A stretch of DNA of 64,000 bases from Acidithiobacillus ferridurans. Its GTDB lineage: Bacteria; Pseudomonadota; Gammaproteobacteria; Acidithiobacillales; Acidithiobacillaceae. Below are positions 35,899 through 44,492 of the stretch, one piece after another. Positions within the stretch are counted from its first letter, which is position 1; each line of letters begins with the position of its first letter. Both the position numbers and the translations under genes were made by a program. The notes below the pieces were generated by a model, which saw nothing but the letters and a program-made list of their open reading frames with translations, was not told where the DNA came from and made no database searches. Location: NCBI RefSeq assembly GCF_003966655.1, contig NZ_AP018795.1, positions 434,001-498,000 of the forward strand, in the 5' to 3' direction.

Positions 35899-37098
35899 AT
35901 GCGTGTCAGTTTGTCGCCATTGGCGCTATTTTCTTATGTATGGTTACTACAGATTGCGTGTTTCTCCGTAGGAGTTTCCTATATTTTGCTGCGTCTTCAG
36001 GATCTGTCTGTTTTACAGATGGCTATCTTTCCTATCTCATGGGTTGCGTTCGCACTTGGCACACTGTTCATTCGCGTTCTTCCTCGGAAAAAAGGCGCTG
36101 CAAAGCCTGTTCGCATACTACTTGCAAATGATGGTTATTATTATGTTGCATATCAAATCAGAAAGCACATCAAGTTAATTTTATTGCTAGGCTTAACGGT
36201 CGTTGTTTATAATTACTTTATGTTTGGTTATCCGCCATTTGTCGACCTCGTTTTTGGTATTACTTCTAACTATACTTATATGAATTATGGTTCTTTTAAA
36301 AATATTATTTTTTCTGTTTTTATGTTAGCACCACTTCTGGCTCTGTATGATAAAGATAATTCATATAAATATGGTGTTGCCATTATATCTTTTGGAATTT
36401 TAATGTTATACAGTGCGCGAGGGCCAATAATACAAGGAATATTGCAACTTATACTTGTTGGAGCGATAAAAAATAGAGGCAAGATAACCTTTAAAAATTT
36501 TCTTATTGTTTTGTTATCTGCGGTTATTATTATATTCGTAATGGGTTGGATCGGCGCATTAAGGACTGGCACAAACACCATGTATACTGCGCTTCTTATA
36601 CGTAGATGTTTTTATAGTTGGCCCTCTGGCATAGTTTGGGTATTGGCTTATATTTCCATGCCGCTTCAAAATTTATTTTCGCTAGTGTCCAGTAGTTTTC
36701 ATAACTTTAAGATGGGCGAAGTTACTCTTTTTACGCTAGTACCTGGGTTCTTGCATCGTTACTTATTTAGTCACTCGGCAGCACAAATATGGAATAATAT
36801 AATACAAAATTATTTTCCTGATGCGCAAAATACTGTTTCTACATATCTGGGAACTATTTATGTTGATTTCGGATGGCCAGGAGTGCTTGGTTACAACTTT
36901 ATAATCGGAATGATTAGTTCGTTAATATATTTTTATACAAAACAGAGGAACGATCATTTCGTGCGTATTTTGTATGCCATCTGGTCATCCGGATTATTAC
37001 TTATGCTATTTTTTAACATGTTTGTTCTACCGTCATTCTTGTTAGAAATTATATTATTGCTAGTGATTTATCGTGGTGTGCGCCATAGGGTAACTTGA
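35899..37098 (+). CDS. wzy: Wzy-type oligosaccharide repeat-unit polymerase
   Basis: 399 residues, about 10 hydrophobic segments, no soluble enzyme domain. The layout fits Wzy/O-antigen polymerases: a central ALYDKDNSYKYG loop, MLYSARGPIIQGILQ, and a periplasmic loop (FHNFKMGEVTLFTLVPGFLHRYL) followed by STYLGTIYVDFGWPGVLGYNFIIG, a segment widely shared by this polymerase type. Strongly AT-rich with many rare codons relative to the core genes. Placed after the flippase and before glycosyltransferases. Sequence of these polymerases is very variable, so the call rests on topology and context. Confidence 0.8.
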   Translation: MRVSLSPLALFSYVWLLQIACFSVGVSYILLRLQDLSVLQMAIFPISWVAFALGTLFIRVLPRKKGAAKPVRILLANDGYYYVAYQIRKHIKLILLLGLTVVVYNYFMFGYPPFVDLVFGITSNYTYMNYGSFKNIIFSVFMLAPLLALYDKDNSYKYGVAIISFGILMLYSARGPIIQGILQLILVGAIKNRGKITFKNFLIVLLSAVIIIFVMGWIGALRTGTNTMYTALLIRRCFYSWPSGIVWVLAYISMPLQNLFSLVSSSFHNFKMGEVTLFTLVPGFLHRYLFSHSAAQIWNNIIQNYFPDAQNTVSTYLGTIYVDFGWPGVLGYNFIIGMISSLIYFYTKQRNDHFVRILYAIWSSGLLLMLFFNMFVLPSFLLEIILLLVIYRGVRHRVT

Positions 37099-37257
37099 TT
37101 GATTAATGATGCCGGACCTCAGGCGTAAAATAGCCTGATTAGTATGAGTTTCATCTGCATTTTTCGGGTTGGTGCGCCGTTGTGATATAATGGATTGATT
37201 ATTATAGCATGCGAGATTTAAGTCGTGGTTACATTTAGTCTGAAGAGAGATTTCGGC

Positions 37258-38199
37258 ATGAACACTTCTAAGGTTGTCCCAGTCGACAAATCCTTCATTG
37301 TTGCAATAATAGTAACATTTAATCCAGACCTTGTGATATTGTCTGACGTGATAGAGGCGACATGGTCACAAGTCCAGTCGGTGCTCGTTGTTGACAACGG
37401 TTCCGGCAACAATATGTCTAACTGGGTGGCATCTTTGGGTAAAGATAATATCCATGCAATTTCCTTGCAAGAGAATCGTGGTATCGCTGCGGCGCAGAAT
37501 GTGGGAATTCATTGGGCTTTGCAACATGGTAGTGGGTTTGTCCTTCTGATGGATCAAGACAGTATTCCTGAGGAAACTATGGTTAATAAGTTGCTGCTTA
37601 CTTTTCATGACTTGAAAAATAATGAAAATGAAAAAATTGCAGCAATAGGGCCAAGATTCAAAGATAGCAAGAGTGGGCATCTTTCGAAACATGTTTGCTT
37701 CAAAAGGTTTGGTACGAGCCGTATAGCATGCAAGCCAGGAGATCGCGCAGTGCCTGTTGACTTTCTTATCGCATCCGGGTCCCTAATTGAGTCGAAGATT
37801 TTTGATACAGTTGGTTTTATGGACGAAGGGTTATTTATTGATCACGTCGATACTGAATGGATATTGCGAGCTAGATCAAAAGGATATTATGCATGGGGCC
37901 ATTGCGATGCTGCTATGACGCATTCCTTAGGTGAAAGTCGTGTCCGTTTGTGGATTGGTCGTTGGCGCGACATTCCTATTCATAAACCCTTTCGATATTA
38001 TTATGTTTTTCGCAATAGTATACTTATTCGGCGCCGCGATTATCCGTGTTCCGATTGGCGGCGCGTCGATATGATTAGACTCGTGCAACTTTTTATATTT
38101 ATGGTCGTATTTCATCCGCACCGTATTCGGACGTTACGCATGATGTTTCTAGGAATAATGCATGGCCTGAAGGGAATTGAGGGGCCGTTGACGAGATGA
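37258..38199 (+). CDS. family 2 glycosyltransferase (rhamnosyltransferase-like)
   Basis: 313 residues with a GT-A fold: IVAIIVTFNPDLVILSDVI, VLVVDNGSGNN, ENRGIAAAQNVGI, the metal-binding LLMDQDSIP, and GFMDEGLFIDHVDTEW. The pattern matches rhamnosyltransferases of O-antigen loci. A hydrophobic C-terminal helix may anchor it. The start at 37258 has GAAGAGAGA 7 bp upstream; the GTG at 37225 is a less likely alternative. AT-rich like wzx and wzy. Confidence 0.85.
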   Translation: MNTSKVVPVDKSFIVAIIVTFNPDLVILSDVIEATWSQVQSVLVVDNGSGNNMSNWVASLGKDNIHAISLQENRGIAAAQNVGIHWALQHGSGFVLLMDQDSIPEETMVNKLLLTFHDLKNNENEKIAAIGPRFKDSKSGHLSKHVCFKRFGTSRIACKPGDRAVPVDFLIASGSLIESKIFDTVGFMDEGLFIDHVDTEWILRARSKGYYAWGHCDAAMTHSLGESRVRLWIGRWRDIPIHKPFRYYYVFRNSILIRRRDYPCSDWRRVDMIRLVQLFIFMVVFHPHRIRTLRMMFLGIMHGLKGIEGPLTR

Positions 38200-38377
38200 A
38201 AACTGATATTTGTTGCTACAAAGGTGCGCAATGCAGAAACATGTTATTACAGGACGAAAGACTTCGGTAATTGATGGCAGTCAAATCCAATCCACCTTCT
38301 TTTTGATATTGAATCAGTATGCATTTTATTAATATCGCATATTATGGTCTAGATAAGGTGGATTTAAGGTCAGGCAT

Positions 38378-39307
38378 ATGACATCTCCAGGATCCTTTGC
38401 AGTGATCATTCCGACGTTAAACGGTGGCGAAGTCTGGCTGAAATGCCTCAATGCGCTTCGCCAGCAGGTCCCCCAGACCGACCACGTGATGATTTTAGAC
38501 TCTGGCTCATCGGACGGGTCGGATAAGTTGGCTGAACAAATGGGTTATGAGGTAGTACGCATCGCCAAGAAGGAATTCGACCACGGGGGTACGCGGCAGA
38601 TGGCTGCCGAACGACTGGCGGCGTTTGATGTGCTGGTTTACCTCACTCAAGATGCTGTGCTGGCGTCACCCAATGCATTAGCGCGGTTGGTGGCGTCATT
38701 CTCCGATCCCAACATGGGCACCGCATATGGGAGACAGTTGCCCAGACAGGGATCAAACGCCATCGAAGCTCACGCTCGTCTTTTCAACTACCCACCTCAA
38801 TCGAACACGCGAACCCTTGCAGATAAGGCGCACATGGGTATCAAGGCAGCCTTCACCTCCAATTCCTTTGCGGCCTACCGCACGGAGGTGCTGTCGGCTG
38901 TTGGGGGCTTTCCCAAAAGCCTAATTCTGGGTGAAGACATGGTGGTGGCCGCTCGTATGCTGCAGGCGGGTTGGGCGGTTGCCTATGTGGCCGAGGCCCA
39001 GGTGTGGCATTCGCACGCCTATAGTGTGGTGCAGGAGTTTAAGCGCTATTTTGACATTGGCGTGATGCATCAGGACCAGGCGTGGATTCTTCGGGATTTT
39101 GGAAAACCAGAAGGGGAAGGTGGACGCTTTGTGCGTTCCGAGTTTGCCTACCTCAAAGATCATGCGCCTTGGTTGTTGCCTTCTGCTTTTGTTCGCACCC
39201 TGGCCAAATACCTGGGATACAAACTTGGCCAGCGCTCATTATCGTTGCCCTTATCCATTAAACGCAAGCTGAGTATGCACCGGGGTTATTGGGCTAAGCG
39301 CGGGTAG
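38378..39307 (+). CDS. family 2 glycosyltransferase
   Basis: 309 residues, GT-A fold: FAVIIPTLNGGEVWLKCLNAL, MILDSGSSDGSDKLA, FDHGGTRQMAAERL, VLVYLTQDAVLASP with the DxD-like metal site, and SFAAYRTEVLSAVGGFP/LGEDMVVAARML. This resembles rhamnosyl/mannosyl transferases of EPS loci. GC content is clearly higher than in the three genes before it, suggesting a different source. A 178-bp AT-rich gap precedes it with no gene seen. Confidence 0.87.
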   Translation: MTSPGSFAVIIPTLNGGEVWLKCLNALRQQVPQTDHVMILDSGSSDGSDKLAEQMGYEVVRIAKKEFDHGGTRQMAAERLAAFDVLVYLTQDAVLASPNALARLVASFSDPNMGTAYGRQLPRQGSNAIEAHARLFNYPPQSNTRTLADKAHMGIKAAFTSNSFAAYRTEVLSAVGGFPKSLILGEDMVVAARMLQAGWAVAYVAEAQVWHSHAYSVVQEFKRYFDIGVMHQDQAWILRDFGKPEGEGGRFVRSEFAYLKDHAPWLLPSAFVRTLAKYLGYKLGQRSLSLPLSIKRKLSMHRGYWAKRG

Positions 39308-39349
39308 GGTGTGGCTGACGTCTTAATGGACAAGGGGGCGCGGTGAAAT

Positions 39350-39610
39350 ATGGTGCTGGCGCGTGCCAAACCCGACACCGCCCGGGAGGATATGAACGAC
39401 CTGCTGCAACTGGATTTCCGGGTTGCCGAAGGGCCGGAACTGTATACGCTGGCCATCGCCCTTTCCCGGCGATACGGGCATCATCTTTTTGACACTTTGT
39501 ACCATGCGCTGGCTTTGCTTCATCCCGAAGCGGTGCTGGTAACCGTCGACCGGCGATACTTCGCCAAGGCCCAAACAGAAGGGCGCATTATTTTGTTGGG
39601 AGATTTTTAG
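39350..39610 (+). pseudogene. truncated PIN-domain (VapC-like) toxin, C-terminal half
   Basis: 86 residues corresponding to the second half of a PIN ribonuclease: LYTLAIALSRRYGHHLFDTLYHALALLHPEAVLVTVDRRYFAKA, containing the distal acidic residues (FDTLYHAL and TVDRRYF). The first half, with the N-terminal Asp and central Glu, is missing; only 42 bp separate it from the upstream gene. A protein without these acids cannot form the active site, so it is read as a remnant. Confidence 0.7.
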
Positions 39611-39740
39611 GAAAATTTAAGTAGCGAACGCTGAGGATCGGATACCGCTATGGGCGAATGCTTGCTTGATGGCTGAGCGACCTGCGTAGCGTTTAACATT
39701 AGTCTATCAGTTGCTTGAATATCGTCTTTGCGGAGGATTT

Positions 39741-41774
39741 TTGCCTATTTCTACCCCTGTGTCGCGTCCCTGGTTGTACGCCCTGTTACCCTTCGTAGCC
39801 TACCTGCTGTCTTGGTACTACAACGGGCAGATTATCCCGTTGCTGGCTCTCAGCATGATCGTATATCTTCTATGGGGGGCTTGGGTATGGTGGCCACGTT
39901 TGCGCAGGGGCTTGGCCTGGCCGCGTGGTTTTCTGCCAACGTTCATGGTGCTCTGGCTCCTCTGGTTCGGTGTTACGCTGTTCTGGAGCGGTGTACCCTA
40001 TAGCAGTTGGTTTTATTTCTGGGTTCTGGGGTCTTTGCCGCTTGGGTTCCTGATTTGGGTCACGATGCCCGATGCCGTACAGGAGCGCGCCTGGATCTGG
40101 TTATGGTGGGGGGCGATAGCCAGTGCCTGGGTGCTGAGCAGTATGGCGCTTTGGCAGTATTACCAATGGATGGGGCAAGGTATCGGCTGGACAGGTTTGC
40201 GCCCCAATGGCCCCTTGCTCGATACGAATAGCTTTGCGGCATGGCTCAATCTGTTGTTCTTTCCATTGCTTGCCGTGTATTTTGCGTATGACGCACAGAG
40301 AAAGGTTTGGTTTCTAGGTCGTCAGGTAGATCTTCTCGGGCTTTTTTACCTGGCCACCATCACTGTTGTGCTATTGGCCTTCTTCTCCACGGGCAGCCGG
40401 GGTGGTCTGTTGGCGTGGTTGTGTACCTTATCCTTTGCACTGTGGGGCTTCAGGCGACAGGCTGGCTCGTTCCCGCGCTGGATGATGGTCTTCGCCTTGG
40501 CCCTGCTGGCCTTTTTGTTGATGAATTATGCAAAAGGCTACGATATTTTGGGCCATCTAGCTCCAGGTTATATCGACCACAACAGCTCTACAGTAGCTCG
40601 TGGCCTTATGTGGCTGGCCACTTGGCACATCTTTCTCAGCCATCCCTGGCTGGGCACGGGGTTAGGCAGTTATTTCCTCTACTATCCCGCCTATCGGCTC
40701 CCTGGGGAACTGGCATCTGCTGGCACCTACGCACACAACGATTATATCGAATATCTGGCGGAAGGTGGGTTGGTCAATCTGGGCTTTCTGTTGGCTTTTG
40801 CCGGTTCGCTGATGTACGCGCTCTATAAGTTACTCTACAAGGCCGGGAAATCCCTGAATCTGCCCGAAGGGCGGCGTCTGGAAGCCCTTGGTCTGGTACT
40901 GGGGGTGTTTGCCATTACGGGACATGCCCTGGGGAATTTCATCTTTTATAACCTGCCCCTCAGTGTACTGGCGGGATTATTCCTGGCGCGGGCGTGGCGA
41001 ATCTATGGCTATCATGGGGAGACTGCGCCGATCTTGCCCCGCATCGGTATCCATCATGGGGCAATTGCCCAGGCAGTGATGGTTGTCGCGGTGGTGGTGG
41101 CCTCCTGGAACCTGCTGGCGGACGGCGCGACATTCGCCCTATTCAGCAGTAATGGTTGGCTCAATAAGGTGATTCCCAACAGTAATCAACGGGCGGTGTT
41201 TTTACTGAAGGCTGCAGATTGGATCAGTTTGGCGAGACCGCTGGCTACCCAGCCCCATGTTTATCTGGCCAATACCTATCTGTCGCTGGCTGAGCGTGAC
41301 AAGTCTCTTAATGCACCTCATCGCAAGGCGCTGGTGGAAAGTGCGCTGCAACAATACCGACAGAGTCTGGTGGGCATTCCCCGTCAATCGGGGGTGCTCA
41401 ATTCCATCGGCAGTCTTTATCTGACCCATGCGCAGTTGCTCGGTCTGAGTCCTGTACAGGCAGAGCGCAAGGCCTTGCTGGCATGGCGCCATGGCCTCGC
41501 CATCAATCCTGAGAGCATCAGTTTGCGCAACCAGGTCGCGCAACTGGCTTTCGTCCAGCACGGGGATGTGAACGGAGCCATCGCTTTTTTGCGCGCTGGT
41601 TTGCAGCGGCCACTCTTTCCTTTTCCGCGCAGCAACTTGCAGATGGAAATCGCCCTGACCCAGTGGCGTGCGGGGGAAAAGTCGGCAACCATGGCGACAC
41701 TGGTGCAATTGCTACGGGAGAATCCGGACTACCATCCGGCGATCGCATGGTTATTGTCCATGAAGAAAAGTTGA
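39741..41774 (+). CDS. O-antigen ligase/polymerase-like membrane protein with C-terminal repeats
   Basis: 677 residues from the TTG at 39741, chosen because GGAGG lies just upstream (39732-39736); a TTG at 39711 would add ten residues. About 12 membrane segments come first, with the Wzy_C/WaaL-type periplasmic block (ARGLMWLATWHIFLSHPWLGTGLGSY, then AHNDYIEYLAEGGLVN). A periplasmic helical C-terminus with TPR-like repeats follows (ALLAWRHGLAINPESISLRN, IALTQWRAGEKSATMATLVQLLRENPDY). Such proteins transfer glycan to lipid A-core or to protein (PglL group). Which acceptor applies cannot be read. Confidence 0.85.
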   Translation: MPISTPVSRPWLYALLPFVAYLLSWYYNGQIIPLLALSMIVYLLWGAWVWWPRLRRGLAWPRGFLPTFMVLWLLWFGVTLFWSGVPYSSWFYFWVLGSLPLGFLIWVTMPDAVQERAWIWLWWGAIASAWVLSSMALWQYYQWMGQGIGWTGLRPNGPLLDTNSFAAWLNLLFFPLLAVYFAYDAQRKVWFLGRQVDLLGLFYLATITVVLLAFFSTGSRGGLLAWLCTLSFALWGFRRQAGSFPRWMMVFALALLAFLLMNYAKGYDILGHLAPGYIDHNSSTVARGLMWLATWHIFLSHPWLGTGLGSYFLYYPAYRLPGELASAGTYAHNDYIEYLAEGGLVNLGFLLAFAGSLMYALYKLLYKAGKSLNLPEGRRLEALGLVLGVFAITGHALGNFIFYNLPLSVLAGLFLARAWRIYGYHGETAPILPRIGIHHGAIAQAVMVVAVVVASWNLLADGATFALFSSNGWLNKVIPNSNQRAVFLLKAADWISLARPLATQPHVYLANTYLSLAERDKSLNAPHRKALVESALQQYRQSLVGIPRQSGVLNSIGSLYLTHAQLLGLSPVQAERKALLAWRHGLAINPESISLRNQVAQLAFVQHGDVNGAIAFLRAGLQRPLFPFPRSNLQMEIALTQWRAGEKSATMATLVQLLRENPDYHPAIAWLLSMKKS

Positions 41775-41830
41775 CGGAAGCATGCCCTATTCGTAAAGTA
41801 GTGTCAGAACCTATTCCATGAGGTGTGGTT

Positions 41831-42064
41831 ATGAGAACGGTGACTGCCGCAGATGCCAACCGCCAGTTTTCCAGCGTCTTGCGCGGGGTAAGCCAAGGCG
41901 AAACCTTCACCGTGGTATCCAGAGGCAGGCCGGTGGCGACCATCGCCCCCGCCAGCGCCGATCACGCCCGGCGCAGCGCGGCAAAGGCCCGGTTGCTGGC
42001 CCGCTTGCGCGCGCAAGAGAGGACGGAGGCGCGCGATTGGTCGCGGGAGGAGTTGTACGAGTGA
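41831..42064 (+). CDS. Phd/YefM-type antitoxin
   Basis: 77 residues: RTVTAADANRQFSSVLRGVSQGETFTVVSRGRPVATIAPA is the DNA-binding Phd/YefM fold, followed by a basic helical tail that wraps the toxin. The ATG at 41831 is preceded by GAGGTG. Overlap with the downstream toxin as GTGA is the usual arrangement for such pairs. Probably represses its own promoter. Confidence 0.9.
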   Translation: MRTVTAADANRQFSSVLRGVSQGETFTVVSRGRPVATIAPASADHARRSAAKARLLARLRAQERTEARDWSREELYE

Positions 42065-42531
42065 CGGCCATGCGGGTCGCGCTGGACACCAATATCCTGG
42101 CCTATGCGGAGGGCGCTGGCGACGATGCGCGTTGCACCGCAGCCATCGAATTGATGGAACGGTTGCCCGCTGAAGGGATTTTGCTTCCGGCGCAAGCCTT
42201 GGGCGAGTTGTATCGGGTGATGACCAGCAAAGCCAAACGCGATGCCGCCGCCGCCAGGGAGGCCATCCTGGGCTGGGCGGATAGCTTCGAGGTCGTCGAT
42301 TCCACCTGGGCGGCTTTTCAATCTGCGCTGGATCTTTCCGTGGATCATGGTCTGCAGGTCTGGGACGCTCTGATCCTGTCGGTAGCTGCGGAAAGCCGCT
42401 GTCGCCTCCTGCTCAGCGAGGATTTGCAGCCAGGCTTCACCTGGCGTGGCGTGACCGTGGTCAATCCCTTTGCCACGCCCCATGCGCCGCTGCTCGGCGG
42501 CATCCTGGGCATCGGTCGGCAGGAAAAATGA
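42061..42531 (+). CDS. PIN-domain ribonuclease toxin (VapC-like)
   Basis: 156 residues from the GTG at 42061, or 153 from the ATG at 42070. All PIN acidic residues are visible: VALDTNILAYA (Asp), ALGELYRVM (Glu), QVWDALILSVAAES (Asp) and LLSEDLQPG (Glu-Asp). Paired with the upstream antitoxin, it forms a complete stabilisation module inside the island. An intact pair here contrasts with the PIN remnant at 39,350. Confidence 0.92.
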   Translation: MTAMRVALDTNILAYAEGAGDDARCTAAIELMERLPAEGILLPAQALGELYRVMTSKAKRDAAAAREAILGWADSFEVVDSTWAAFQSALDLSVDHGLQVWDALILSVAAESRCRLLLSEDLQPGFTWRGVTVVNPFATPHAPLLGGILGIGRQEK

Positions 42532-42618
42532 AAAAGAAGTGCGGCAGTGCACAGGGAGGCTGGCAAGGAGTAAAGGGTGAGAGTCCCTCACAGTAAGGAT
42601 TTAGCGAATCACGCGTAA

Positions 42619-42655
42619 GCGTCTAACCAACCACCCTTGCGGGTTGGTTAGACGC
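42619..42655. repeat. strong 14-bp hairpin, possible terminator
   Basis: GCGTCTAACCAACC (42619-42632) and GGTTGGTTAGACGC (42642-42655) form a perfect 14-bp stem with a 9-nt loop. TTTT follows 8 nt downstream, so it may terminate the toxin transcript or attenuate wbaP. The preceding 80 bp (AGGGTGAGAGTCCCT) is also structured but matches nothing I recognise. Confidence 0.5.
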
Positions 42656-42719
42656 GCACTGCTTTTCGGCAATGATACCCTGGCGCTAGCGGCTGCTTTT
42701 TGATTCGGCCGTATCGCCC

Positions 42720-42986
42720 ATGCCATTTATTACGACAGGTGTTCATTTTAGAGGTAATTATGGGACGCTGAAAATAGAAAAGAATATCGAACGTTTATAT
42801 ATTACAATTATTATCCTGATTATAACGTTAAAAATAATAAACGTGTTGCCTATAGATTGGGGCGCTATTTTACTGATATCTATAGTCGCCGTATTCTATA
42901 TAGTGGGATTTATCCAGTATTTAATAATAAAGTTAATAACTGATTTTATTGACCGGAAAATGGCTAAAAAGATCGGTGACCTATAA
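42720..42986 (+). CDS. small two-span membrane protein
   Basis: 88 residues, not recognised. Two hydrophobic helices (ITIIILIITLKIINVLPI and ILLISIVAVFYIVGFIQYLII) and a basic C-terminus. Very AT-rich, unlike wbaP next door. The stop overlaps the wbaP start by one base, which supports translation, but no clear ribosome-binding site precedes the ATG. Could be a small partner of the priming transferase (inference). Confidence 0.5.
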   Translation: MPFITTGVHFRGNYGTLKIEKNIERLYITIIILIITLKIINVLPIDWGAILLISIVAVFYIVGFIQYLIIKLITDFIDRKMAKKIGDL

Positions 42987-44470
42987 TGGCGTACCCGACC
43001 TTGAGGGGCGATCCATTAAAATCTCAAAGAGCGCCGTTCGGCTCACGATTGCCCAACATCTTTCTTTTTCTGGGTGATGTGATAGCCATGATGGCTTCAT
43101 TCTATTTCGCGCGGATCTCACATGCATTATATTATAATCTTGATGTTGCATCGACGCTAATTCATTGGTGGGGATCAGAATTCTCGGCAAATATGCTGCT
43201 TTTCCCCATGATGGCGTGTATCGCCCTTTCCTGGTTTGTGCATAATGGGCATTACAATCGGGGAAAATCATTCTGGGATGAACTTGGGGAAATGTTTGAG
43301 GCTTTAACTTTTCTAGCCCTACTGAACGCCGCTTTTGCGTTTTCTGGCCGACTGCCGTTATCACGGCTATGGTTGTTCAGCACGTGGGCCTTGGCTTTTA
43401 TTTTAGTTCCATTGACGCGCTTTGCAGTCCATCACCTATTGATAATTACCGGGATATGGCAACGACCATATGTTTTACTTGGAGGTGGCAATAACGCTCT
43501 AGAGGCGTCGCAAGCAATACAGAGTGAACCCATCTTGGGCTATCGCTTGAGCGCGCTGCTATTACCAGATGATACAGATGTCAATTCTAATTTTTCTAGC
43601 ACATTGCCGCGAATACACGTTGGCAATGATCCATTGAGCGTATTGAAAGAACTTGGCAATCCATATTTGGTGGTTGCCCTAGAAAGCGCACAATATGATG
43701 CAACCAAGGATATTGTCGAATTGCTGGGACTGAGCTACCCAAACTTAACCCTTGCCCCACCCTTGCGGGGATTACCGCTTCTTGGATTAGAAACCCTGCA
43801 TTTTTTTAACCATGAGATTGTTATGTTACGATCCAGGGACAATCTATCAAGGCTTGGACCCCGTTTCATGAAAAGGAGCTTTGACATTGTCTGTGCATCC
43901 CTGTTAACACTAATCCTCTCTCCATTTCTACTGTTGATAACATGGTTGATTCGCCAGCAAGATAAAGGCCCAGCAATATTTTCGCATGTCCGCATAGGAA
44001 AAGACGGAAAAGAATTCGGATGTCTGAAATTTCGTTCCATGGTCATTGATGCAGACAGACGCCTTATTGACTATTTCACACTACATCCAGACGCGAAAGA
44101 AGAATATGATCGCACCTTCAAACTGAAAGACGATCCTCGTATCACGGCCATAGGAAAATTTCTGCGCCGAACGAGCCTTGATGAGCTTCCCCAACTTTTC
44201 AATGTGCTGAGGGGTGAAATGAGTTTGGTCGGACCAAGACCCGTTACGCAGCTGGAAATTGAAAAGTATTATGGAAATGTTGCGGATACTTACAAAAAGG
44301 TTCTTCCGGGTATCACTGGACTTTGGCAAACCAGCGGGCGCAGTGACACCACATATGAACAAAGACTTTACTTTGACTCCTGGTACGTCAAGAACTGGTC
44401 CCTGTGGTACGACATCGTCATCCTCCTGCGCACCGTGAAGGTAGTCTTTTGGCGGGAGGGGGCCTATTGA
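42986..44470 (+). CDS. undecaprenyl-phosphate sugar phosphotransferase, WbaP type
   Basis: Priming enzyme that puts the first sugar-1-phosphate on undecaprenyl phosphate. 494 residues: four to five N-terminal membrane helices, a central CoA-binding-like domain (LLGGGNNALEASQAI), then the catalytic bacterial-sugar-transferase domain with its re-entrant helix (RSFDIVCASLLTLILSPFLLL), IGKDGKEFGCLKFRSMV, KDDPRITAIGKFLRRTSLDELPQL and SLVGPRPV. Length and layout are those of WbaP (galactose-1-phosphate) rather than the short forms. Sugar specificity is inferred from galE in the same island. Confidence 0.92.
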   Translation: MAYPTLRGDPLKSQRAPFGSRLPNIFLFLGDVIAMMASFYFARISHALYYNLDVASTLIHWWGSEFSANMLLFPMMACIALSWFVHNGHYNRGKSFWDELGEMFEALTFLALLNAAFAFSGRLPLSRLWLFSTWALAFILVPLTRFAVHHLLIITGIWQRPYVLLGGGNNALEASQAIQSEPILGYRLSALLLPDDTDVNSNFSSTLPRIHVGNDPLSVLKELGNPYLVVALESAQYDATKDIVELLGLSYPNLTLAPPLRGLPLLGLETLHFFNHEIVMLRSRDNLSRLGPRFMKRSFDIVCASLLTLILSPFLLLITWLIRQQDKGPAIFSHVRIGKDGKEFGCLKFRSMVIDADRRLIDYFTLHPDAKEEYDRTFKLKDDPRITAIGKFLRRTSLDELPQLFNVLRGEMSLVGPRPVTQLEIEKYYGNVADTYKKVLPGITGLWQTSGRSDTTYEQRLYFDSWYVKNWSLWYDIVILLRTVKVVFWREGAY

Positions 44471-44492
44471 TTCCACTGGTAATGACCGCGCA

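Noticed and set aside
42532-42620. Group II intron remnant suggested by GGGTGAGAGTCCC-like sequence
   Set aside because: No domain V hairpin or reverse transcriptase could be found; left as unexplained.
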